Source: Dendrobium chrysotoxum (lineage: Eukaryota > Streptophyta > Magnoliopsida > Asparagales > Orchidaceae). Taken from it: a stretch of DNA of 64,000 bases. The notes under the pieces are model-generated. The model was given only the letters and a program-made list of their open reading frames with translations. It was not told the origin of the DNA and searched no databases. The DNA lies in NCBI GenBank assembly GCA_019925795.1, contig CM034300.1, forward strand, positions 51,690,873 to 51,754,872, written 5' to 3'. The position numbers and the translations under genes were made by a program. Positions 47,737-58,800 of this stretch are shown here, piece by piece (position 1 is the stretch's first letter; every line of letters starts with the position of its first letter).

Positions 47737-50700
47737 CTGCAACAATATGCAAGATGATTTTTACTATAGGGGTTGAATCATAAAGTGTATTTAGTTTGAT
47801 ATGAATGTTTTTATTGCAACATTAAGCATATTCGATGATATGGAGCCCAATTTTCATATTTTTTTGCATTAAATCTCATTATAATTATAAGTTTGTTCTA
47901 TATTCACAAGTATTTAACAGGTAATCAATGGTTTGTAGGGAGAGAACTCGCATTCAATGGGCCCCATAGAAAAACCTGCCCATGGGACATCAGGCTCTAT
48001 ACGCTCGGGCCTATGAAGGAAGGTTTCCCCTCTCAGGGCTAATGGAGGACCTCGGCAAACAAGTAACTTGTCCTCACCCACGGGATGAATTTTTCATTAT
48101 GTACATCCAAGACAAGCCACAGGAAAGCGCCCACCCAAAGAGCTCTCAACTCGCCCTTCCATAGCTAACAACAAAGCCCATCTTCTCAACTACCTCGCCT
48201 CACTCGCCTTCTCTCTTATAGAGACACAAGGCTCAGCATAGGTTGCCTACAGTTCCAAGTTGATGCCCAGGTGTCGAGCTCACCCTGCCCAATAAATGCT
48301 CACAGATTAACCCATTCTCATACGACATCATAGAATTCACCCATATTATTGAGCTCAACTAGAGACAAAATGTCAGAGCTCTATAGTCCCCTACTCTCCC
48401 TCAACCAACTAGGAGGCAACACGCGCCTTGGGTAATCTGTATAGCATTATTGTATGGACACTTTGTTTTACTAATTCGGGTAGATCTTATGCTAGTTTGA
48501 GATTCATAGCTTTCTACAGATTCTCAGCTTTCTTTCTTCTCTTCATTCCCTCACAAGTTTCAGGTCACTCTCTCATAGAGTAAGCCTTTTAGTTAGGTCA
48601 GGCATCATCCACAAACACAGTTGGATCCAACATATTCATTGAGCATTGATTGATTCTTACTTTGGGAATAAAGAAATTTTAAGAGATTTATAGTTAAATG
48701 AGGGGTTTTTTTTTTTTTTTGACTTGTAAGTCAGTATGAAAGCTTCCTAAGTTTTGTTTTTTCTCCTATAAATATCTACCTTCAATACCTCTTATATGTC
48801 TCCCATGCTAAGAAGCTATATATCAATACAGAGCAAGCATGAAATTCACCTATTGTAGAATGAAGCACTATAGTGGCCAAACACTATAGGAATCAACTTA
48901 TTAGCACTATAGTGACTCCCATGTATTGTAAATAGAGAAAAAAAGAAGATTAATGATAACCCAAAAGTCCGGGAAGCTCGCCCCTCAAGTGGCCAAAGAT
49001 GCGCTCCATTATTGATTTTGTAGGCGGTGTCGCAAGATGGATAGCCCACTACTAGAACACTGGAACACTTGCTCAGTATGAAAGCTTCCTAAGTTTTGTT
49101 TTTTCTCCTATAAATATCTACCTTCAATACCTCTTATATGTCTCCCATGTTAAGCAACTATATCAATATAGAGCAAGCATGGAATTCACGTATTGTATAA
49201 ATGAAGCACTATAGTGGCTAAACACTATAGTAATCAAGTAATTAGTTGATTAGCACTATAGCTACTCCAATGTATTGTAAATAGAGAAAAAAAAGGAGAT
49301 TAATGATAACCCAAAAGTTTGGGAAGCACCCCCTCAGGTGGCCAAAGATGTGCTCCATTATTTGGTTTTGTAGGCGGTGTCGCAAGATGGATGGCCCACT
49401 ACTAGAACACTGGGACACTAATCGGCCATCGTAGTTAACATCCCCCCTCCCCTTTACGGAGTGATGTTTAGCTTGAATTGTTGACGCTTGCTACAACCAC
49501 AGAAGCGACCACTCATTGGCAATTGTGGAGCTAGTTTTTCTGTTAAGTTCCTTCTTTTTGAAATGCATTTTTTATTAGAATGCTATAATTATCAATGCTC
49601 TTCCTTTTCTCTTTTTTCTTTTGTTGAGGGAGTCTCCATACGTGATTGCACCCTATTGTACATTGTTTTATTTTTTTTATTTAGTAATGTAAATGCACTT
49701 TTTAAGGGTACTATAAATAAAGAGGATATGTAATTTTGGCTATTACTGCATGAGTAGATTTCAAGTAAGTTGCAGGGAGTTTCGATGCAACCTTCTTCTC
49801 GTGAAGTGATGAGAGAGGAGAGGGTGGTTTTCTTCAACAAAAAGATGAAAAAGAAGTCAGTTGCTACCATAAGGACTGAATTTGACCCCTTGAATTCAGA
49901 GAGGAATCCATTCTCTATTGGTATCTCCAATCATCATTATTGCAAAAAATGTCTTCATCCTTGAATAGTCATGAATTGAATAGCTAGTGATGACTTTCAT
50001 CTCAAGATTATGTCATAATAAACTCTATATGTATATCGCTTGATGCTTAGAGGAATTTTTTTATAATTGTGTGGCTGCCATGATAGGCTTATGTGAAGCT
50101 GAACCACATAAATGTTAGCGTTTTTTTTATGGGTTTAATCCCTTGAGCACTTTGCAATTCATCATATTGATTCACTCCTAAGGTTGACTCTTCCACAAAT
50201 AAAATTTAACGCACACTTTTTTTCTAATAGTTGGTATCGAAGCAAAGGTCTTTAAGTAGGATGGATGCAAAGCTAGATAGTGAAAAATCTGATGACTCAA
50301 GGATTTAGGCTGTGGAGAACCAAGATGCATGGAGTTTTTTTCTAAAAAAAATTTGTAAAAGCACTCATGGGATGCTCGAGGATATAGTGAGGAGTGAAAA
50401 GGCCTTCTCAAAATTTCAATCATGTTTGGTTGATAGGATTTTGACAAAGGCCTTGAGAAAACAATTGTCGAAAGTGTATGGTTTAAATTAAAATTTTTGT
50501 ACATAACCAAAATCTTATCCATTAAATTGCAGCAAAAACTATAATTACATTTGTTCCACATAAATAAAGGTGCATTGATTAAATCATATCTAAAAGAGTT
50601 CAATTATTGTGGGCTCCGAAAATTCGGCCCCGGCCTCCGCCCGACTTTCTGCTTTTTGAGGGGGGAGTTTTAACGAACTAAGTTCCGAGGTAAATTTTGG

Positions 50701-53700
50701 AAGGCAGATGAGATAGTAGATAAGACACTACCCAGAGATTTCGCCCTCATTTTGCGAGGACTTTATGATCTGAGTTCTGGTTTCCTATAGGCGCAAGCCC
50801 CTATAGTTAATTACCCCTCCCGGTAACGAGAGAGAACTTTCGATTAAGGCTAGTCGTCAATCAGATACGTAAGGATACGTGGATCTGGCATATAGTAGCA
50901 GCATGAGTTGGGAATTTGAGGATTTCAGAATTTAGAAGATTGGAAAATTGAGATTTTTGATATTTAAAATAGAAATTTTCACCATCTTGCACTTAAAGCG
51001 GATGGTGGGGGAATGGATGATAGACCCGATCAAGATCCCATGGTTCCGTCATCCCGGGCCATCGTGGTCCCTGGTCTACTTAGTCAGAGGAGGTAGTCGA
51101 CCCAACCTGACAGAAGGATCATTGTCGGCAGCCATGGGTTGCTTCGTCCAAGGGGACCTTGTAGACCTGGGATGGGTATTTGCCTAAGGGGACAAATTTG
51201 AATCCACCTTAGCTAACAGAGGGCTTTGTGCCCTATCGATCATATCCTATTGATTCATATCTCAAGGATTTGATGCCATTGGGGAGCATACGGGCTCTGG
51301 CCATAACCATAATATAATGGTGCCATTTGGCGGCGACCACCTGGTTCAGAGGGCCCCGAGTCATAACCGTTTATCCTGCAGTGCCATTTGGCGGCGAAAC
51401 TGCCGGTTAGATGACTCGTACCACGTCCTTGCTGGCAGGAGATTGTTTGAGAATGGATCCTAGTGATATTTTTGACTAGGCATTAGCTCTATGTGAGCTG
51501 AAGTAAATTTTGATTTGTCCACCTCGGCAAACCGTTGCGGAGGATGGATGAATTTCGCTTTAAGTGGTTTGACGGATGAGTTTCAGTTTTTAAATATTTT
51601 TGGAGTTTTTAGATTTTTTTGTAGGAGTTTGGGATTTTGGAAATTTTTGTAGGGTTTTGGAATTTTGGATTTTTGGTAGGGTTTGGGAGGCACTTGAGAT
51701 GATTGGTGTAGACCCCTCCGGTTGAGATTTACATTCAACACGGACATCATCGGGGTGTATGGGGTCATTTGTATTTTATTGATTGGACCTTGTCGACTCT
51801 ATCTACTGGTCGATAGAGGATCGGGTTTTGTAGGCTTTGGACCTTTGTTAGTGAATTCTCTTGATTATAGGCCTTGAAGGCCTAATATGAACGCATTAAA
51901 ACAAATATATAGGTTGCCACAACTGTATATTTGTTTGATGGTTCGAACCCTGTCGACTCCTATTGACCTTTATAGAAGGATCGGGTTCGAACCTGAATCC
52001 ACTCGTTGACCCGCGCAGCATCCCTAGACGTTACGTGTGTACCAATAACACGCTCGCCGGGGCCCATGCGGGTGTTTGGGGGCATTTTATAATTATTTAT
52101 TGAACCTTGTCTACTCCTATCTGCTTGCATAGGAGGATCGGGTTTAAATCTATTGACCCGCGCAGCATCCCTAGGCGTCACGTGTGTACCAATAACATGC
52201 TCGCCGGGGCCAATGCGGGTTATGATTTTACCTACCCCTTTTGTGTTCCTATGTGTATACAAATTAAGGTGCACATGTGCGGGGGTACTTTTGGGATTTT
52301 CTAGTTGTACGGGCGACTGCCATTTGAATGCAGCATTATGTTTTAGAAGCTCGTAGACGCCTTCTGTCTGCTTGTACGAGTGTTACAGATCCGGTGGCAT
52401 GGCGTTGTAGCTTATGGACGCCTTCTGTCTGCTTGTATGAGTGTTGCAGATCCGGTGGCGTGTTGTAACAGCTCCTAGATTGAGTTATTCGCTGCTTTGT
52501 ACAGGTAGACTGTCGTGCACTACTTGCTTGATTTGAGCAAATAGATCGTAGTGCACTAACGAATCTCCTGCTTCGGATCGTAGGCATTCACATTGGATGT
52601 AGTCACTTTGCACTTGTAGACAAGACATCAGGTACACAATGGATCTTCTGTAGCATCTCGTAAGGGCTCGTATCTGTTGCAGCTCTCTTCTGTATTTTCC
52701 CATATATTTCTGCTTGTGGTTGACGCACTGGGGGTACAACAGATCTTATATGATAGCTCGTAGACAATATCTAGTATGTGCAGTGGACCTGCCCTACAGC
52801 AACCCGTGGGTATTTATATTTACTGCATATTGTCTTCCCTTGGTTGCAATGGATCTAGGTATTCGCTGGCCATTAAATGATGGTTGATCATAGGAGTGCT
52901 GCAACATCTATTGCATACTACCGATTAACACTTGTAGGCTTGTTGTGATTGCGGCGATTCTCATGTCATTGCCAACAGATGTTTGTATCTACAATAGTTC
53001 TCCTTGCATCTTCTTGTAGGCAACATATTGGATATATAATGGGTGTCCTACGGCAGCTCGTAGGTACTGTGTTTGTTGTATTCTTCATGCATTTGGCTAT
53101 GATCTTGGATCTTCTTACCATACATCTGCTATTGCTATATGTGGTTGTAATGTGTACAATTGTATTGGTAGAGAAACTATATATTGTAGACCCTATATCC
53201 TTGCAAGTGACACTCTACATGAGTATCCATATATACTGGAAATTCATCACATTTGCAGCACGTCTTCTGTTTGTCATTTGTCAGTGAGTTGATGCACTCG
53301 TCGGTGATTTATCATTGATTATTGATTGAGCAATATTCATTGTCATCACCTTCTTGTATATCAGCTAGTAAATCATCATCTTTATCGGCAGATTATCATG
53401 CTTGTTGTATTCTGATATTTAATGTTTGTAGGCAACTGCTATTTTCGTCTACGAGATGGTTTCCATTAATTGGAATGGAGCCCTGGTATTCACTGCAAGT
53501 TATGGTTGCTTGCAGATGCATCTATCACATATCTTTCTATTGTTGATTGACGAAATCCTACCTTCGTCAATAGCTTTTCTGTGTGTATTGATTGGTGACT
53601 TTCTACACCGCTTGTACATGTTCCAATGCTCGTAGGGACAACTGCAGATGCTGATATGTAGACTAATGTCGATTTTTTTTCTGGACACTACAATACTCAT

Positions 53701-55793
53701 TGTCTATTGATGGTCCTCACTTACAAATACGTTAGTATCTGTGATGGATCCCTGGCTTCATTGTACACATTGGTTGATGAATTAGTATGTCCGTTGTGTA
53801 TCAGTCTTTAATGCCTGTAGGAGACTGAGATACTTGCTGGTAGTTTGATCTGTTAGTTGTAGAAGTATCCTGACCCCTAGTAGATTGTAGGGATATCCCA
53901 ATACTTATTGGATGAGTATGAGTGTTGTTTACTAGTCACATCATTCAGGGATGACTTGTAATGCCCATTGAGGTTACTCAGCATGAGTTCTATATTTGTT
54001 TGCTTGAGTCTAGGTCTTGTTCACTTGATGTTATAGTCAAGTCAAAGCCCTATGTTCTATTGTTCAAACTGCAATCCAAATCAGAGTCCCCTGTGATTTC
54101 TGCAAGTTCAAGTTCTGACTTTACATGTCCTTGATGGTTCTAGTTCAATTCAAGTAATGTTCAAATTAGATCAAATCCTTTACAGTTCAATCCGAGTTCA
54201 AGTTCAACTTGAGTTCATGTGATCTTCCTGAGTTCAAACTCAAATCAAGTTCAAGTCATGTGGTTCATTTATGTTTGGTTCAACCCAGGTCCTTGTCATA
54301 TGAATTAAGTTCAAGCTCAATCTGGGTCCTCTTTCCATTGTCCAATGCTTAAGTCATTTGGGTTCGAACTTTCATTCAAATTCACTTAAGTTCAACTTGA
54401 GTTCTCAATTCAGTTCAAGTTTATGTTGAAATTAGGTTCATTTGAGTCCATTCAAGTTCAAAGCACAAGTTCTGGTCCTCTTCCTTTGAGCTCAAATAGA
54501 TCCAAGTACAGTCATATGATCACCCGAAATTTCGGCAGCATTCCGACATCACCCCCGTTTAGGGGAAATAACGGAAAACTGGGCCTTTCCCACCACGCTT
54601 AAGAAAGCGTGTATGGTAGATGCCCTCTTTCGAGGACACCGCGGCCGTGTAAAGTCTTCAATCCCCCACCACGCTTAAGAAAGCGTGTATGGGTCTTCGA
54701 CGTACCTGAAAAAGAGAAGCATTTGTTTCCCCGCAGGTACAGAGACACGTACGGGTACTTAAAATTGTCCCCACCACGCTAAGAAAAGCGTGTATAGGGC
54801 CTACCTGCCTCGCCGTAGGTGTCGCACCGGTTTCCCTTCCCACCACGCTTAAGAAAGCGTGTATAGGTGATTTGCCAGCTCGACACGAACGCCGAGGATA
54901 GGATTTTTGAGGTGATTACCCGCCTCGTTGTAGGCGCCGCACCGGGGTCCCATCCCACCACGCTTATGAAAGCGTGTATAGGCGGTTTTCCGGTCCGCCG
55001 CGAACTTCGAGAGCGAGAATCTGAGTTAGAAAATTATACCTTTGCAAGCGTCGAGATTGGCACGTGGATCGAGGCAAGAGAGTGCCTTTGCATTTTTCTT
55101 TTAACTACTTAAATACAACTAATCCCTCAATTATATTTAATTAATATTATCTAGTTATGATAAATTATAAGAAATAATAATAATTAAATAATTAACTAAA
55201 ATTAATGATAATTAACTATTAATTATAATTAATCTATTAATTATAATTAATTATAATTAGTTATGTCTAATTATAATCAATATTAATTAATTAATAATTA
55301 ATAATAATTAAAGTTAAAAATAATTAATATTAATTAATAATATCTAATTATAATTAGTTATAATTTATATAATTAATAATTAATTATAATAAAAAAAAGA
55401 AATATTTAATTAATTATAATTAGTATTAATAAAATTAAGATATCCCCCTTCTCCCTCTCGATTCGACTGATTTACAGGATCTGGCCGAGAAAGCGTGTGA
55501 GAGGGAGGTTATTACCTTCACAGCAAATGAGCTCCCGATGTTGCTCCCGATGAATATGTCGTAACTTCCGAACTGACGGGATGGGAAAGTCGTCAAAGGG
55601 CGAAGTCGGGCAGCTGGAAGGGGTTCGGCTCCAGAGGGCGACGGGACAGGGGGATCGGTCGCAGGGAGCAGGGAACGTCTTGGCTAGGGCAAGGGAGGAT
55701 CGAGTGGCCTGGAGAAGAGGGAGATCGGCAATGGGAGCAGGCCTTCGGCGGTTACAGGTAGGGGGCGGCTCCGGCAATGCAAGGTAGGGAAAA

Positions 55794-55849
<56 letters not shown>

Positions 55850-58800
55850 CGGCGAGGAGGAGGCGGAGGAAATCGCAAGCAGCGATGGGAGTTCGTATGG
55901 GAGAAGGTTCGGGTAGAGGGCGACGAAAGGAAGAGAGGGAGAGTGCCGTGTGTCTTGCGAACAGGGGAGATCGGGGTCGGTATTTAACGACAGAAGCGGA
56001 CGTTCGACCGAGGCGAGCTCGCAGGATTTGCGGGAAAAAAAGATCGTGGGAAGCGACGCCAACGGCGCCGAACACAGTGTACGAGCACTGTAGATGTGGC
56101 GGGTCTTCGGCAGGATTTGCGGAGAAGAGGTATGTAGGATTTTGCTGATTTTTTTTTTTATTATAGATCAACAATTATTTGACTCAAAAATTGAGGAATA
56201 TTAATGTGATTGTTTATGATGGGGATCAAGCATTATTAAACTTGTGCTTTTCACCTATTTTATACCAAACACTTATGATACACATGGAGAATGGACATGA
56301 CATAATAAAAGCTTTAAAGGATGTCAAAAATTCACTTATTTTAAATGATATGGTTACTAAGCACAACATAACTAATAAATCAATTGACGGTTTATTGCAA
56401 GCCAAAGGGAGATCCTATAAGCAAGCATCTCTTCTGATCATAATAAGAATAATCTCCTGGTAATTTCAAAAAGATCACATACTTCTACTATAACAGGAAA
56501 GGATATATAAAGAGGAATTGCTTAGCCTTGAAGAAAAGACAGCAAGAAACATATGAAAACCATAAAGATAAGTTAGCAAAACAAGTGTAGTTAATTAGTC
56601 TAGTAATGATGATGATCTTTTGGTGAATGATGGAGAGATGCAAATAGCAGCGGATATAGACTCAGTTTTTTCTAGTCACATGTATTTAAGTATGATTCAA
56701 GTTCAGGTGACTTCATATACATGAAAAATAGAGCTGTCTAAGACTAGATGTTTTGGCGCTATGGAATTGACGATACATGATGGTGTGATTGTTTTGTTGA
56801 CTGGAATTATAGGTATACACCACATTTGAGAAAAAATCTAATATAATTAACTGATCTTAGCATTGTAGGATACGTTCTATGATTATATTAGTGTTCTTAA
56901 GGTTTGTAAATGTGCTTCAGTTGTCATGAAGTTAAATAGAGTTTGACTCATATTGTTGTAGAATGTAACATTAAGAAGTGACGAATGTGATTTAATAACT
57001 CTGGAGAAGCATTTCAATTTGGGAAAGCAAAGGAGAAATAACTTTCAAGCTACAATAAAAGTTCCAGAACAAAAAAGGGACAAGCTGAGGGAGAGAATTC
57101 TAGAGAATATTAGGCATATCATGTTTGTAATACACCGTCTACCTTATTGTCAGGTCATATCAATTCAGTATTTATATTGCAAAGGCATCTACTTTGGAGG
57201 TACAAAAATTCAGTTACATGTAAATATTCAAAACTAATGGATCCATATTGTGCAACAGGTGTTTATTGCAGATCTCTCGAGCTTTTGTTTGGATGGCACG
57301 CAAAACAAATTTGTTGAAACTACTTTATGTTTGGCCATTCAAGGCTTTAAGAGTTTGATGATTCTTTTTGTGGTGTTGCATATAATGTTATAAAAAAATT
57401 AGGGCTCACTTTGTTGCTTGAATTTAGAAACCAAGTTTAAAAACAATGGCAGTTTGTTAAATTCATCATTTAGTTTGATATAGTTAAACACTAATATAGA
57501 TTTGAAACTCCACAAACCTCCACAAAACACCATCAAAGGTGAGGATTTTTATTTCACACTCAAAATGTGTAGGAAAAAAATCTGCACTTAAATATGTTTT
57601 CCATCTACAAGAACCAAATAAGCCCTCAATTCCAAGATTGGGATTCTTCCATGATATAAAGCCAAATTTCCTCCCCTGTACTCCATAGAATTCATGTAAT
57701 CTCATCATAACTGTAAATATCTTGTTTGAGATTTGATTGAGTCTTAGGCTTCATTTGGGACAACTTTTTTACTGCTTCTTAAAGTAGCTTTCTAGTAAAA
57801 AATTTAAAATTTTGTACTAAAAAGCTAATTTAAGAAGCAGTAAGAAAGCCGTCCCAAACATAGCCTTATTTTAGGGAAAAAAATTTTTTTTGAGAGCTTT
57901 TATATTAAATTTAGAGATTTTTTTTCTTGACATGTAAGTTGGGCTGAGAGTTTCCTAAAATATGTATTTTTTCTCCCATCTATATCTAGCTTGACCACCC
58001 GTTCCGTTCGTGTGTCCCATGTCAATATAGCTACTTAAGAATAAAAGTCTGAAGTTTGAGTATTACAGAAACCAGTCACCATAGTAGCTGGGCATTGTAA
58101 CATACTAACATCCAAGTATTTTAGTTAACAAGCACTATAGCGAAGCCCAAGTAACATAGCAGGTATTTTAGAAAACTAAGGATAAGGGAGCTTAGCTATT
58201 GCTATTGGAATATATTTCGACAACTTTATAGGGCGGTGATTTTTTCGCCTTCTTCTAGCTAACAGTTGCTGTCACCTGGAAAGATTTTGTCTTCTAAAAC
58301 TCATAGAAGAATTTATCTATTGATCGTTCCTTCAATCTTCATTATTGTAGCTAGGGTTATCAACCGTGAATGGTCATTAATTGGACGGACGTTGTTAACT
58401 TCAATTATCTAGGGATTGTCTGAATGTAAACTATCTATGTACCTCTTCTAATGCTCAGTAAAATATTTTGATTTTTATACGGTCACAAATGTAAACTTAA
58501 AATCACTTTATGGTTCATCCTATTCGCTTTTAATGTCGAAGCTTCCGCAACTAAAATTAGGCATGCTCTCTTTTCCTAATAAAATATTAGTGAATTTTAG
58601 TTGATATTAAGTTCAGCATACCTTTCCAACAACACCAGAGTCTGATAACCAATCAGTTGGAATTCCAAATTCCCTGTAACGTGCTATAGCCATATCACGA
58701 GTACGTAGGAGTGCATAGACACTTTGCTCCACTCTGAAAGGAACGCAAAATTGGATGAGGCAATCTGAGAAGGAACAAATAATCATTCAACGGATGGAAG

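Larger units (their letters stand above)
50608..56173. mobile_element. 5.57-kb non-coding insertion in element D gag
   Basis: It begins TGTGGGCTCC and ends ATCAACA, flanked by ATTAT on both sides (50603-50607 and 56174-56178). The shared flank can be stretched to eight bases, CAATTATT. The two sides rejoin into one copia gag reading path, so the limits are firm. TG...CA ends with a 5-bp duplication suggest a large solo LTR or a non-autonomous LTR element, but there are no second LTR, primer site or proteins. The interior is a series of unlike repeat blocks (listed separately) and a GC-rich segment at 55470-56130. Orientation is uncertain. Confidence 0.75.
48680..58400 (+). mobile_element. Ty1/copia element D inside CHUP1 intron 7
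   Basis: Direct repeats flank it: a left LTR region from about 48680 to 50220 and a right one at about 57885-58400. They share TTTTT..TTGACWTGTAAGT, GAAAGCTTCCTAAG/GAGAGTTTCCTAAA, TTTTTTCTCCYATMWATATCTA and the GCACTATAG phrases. Inside are a primer site, gag and the gag-pol junction. The rest of pol is absent. A 5.57-kb element splits its gag. It is antisense to CHUP1. LTR limits are approximate. Confidence 0.7.
47737..58621 (-). other. CHUP1: CHUP1 intron 7, 10.9 kb of nested repeats
   Basis: Donor GTATGC (58621-58616), acceptor GTTGCAG (47737 side). Contents from low to high coordinates: Tat-like LTR relic (47930-48670), copia element D with a duplicated LTR segment (48680-50220), D gag, a 5.57-kb inserted element (50608-56173), the rest of D, a MITE (57747-57865) and the 3' LTR-like end of D (57885-58400). 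No CHUP1 coding sequence is missing, because exons 7 and 8 join in phase. Most neighbouring CHUP1 introns are about 70-450 bp; intron 3 is about 1 kb. Confidence 0.9.

Noticed and set aside
50178..50603. 141-residue minus-strand open frame
   Set aside because: Antisense of the copia D gag fragment, which reads sensibly on the plus strand and continues beyond the insertion.
54658..54961. Minus-strand frames with repeated IHAFLSVVG/YTRF words
   Set aside because: Translation of the hairpin repeat. The two overlapping frames show it in different frames, which argues against coding.
55472..56062. Minus-strand open frame of 196 residues with an RE-repeat, and its overlapping frames
   Set aside because: Driven by the (CT)n tract in GC-rich DNA, no family motif, and several frames are open at once. 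Better read as leader-like non-coding DNA.
50608..56173. hAT-type DNA transposon (8-bp CAATTATT duplication)
   Set aside because: No terminal inverted repeats and no transposase. The extra three matching bases can be explained by CA and T at the element ends. Not fully excluded.
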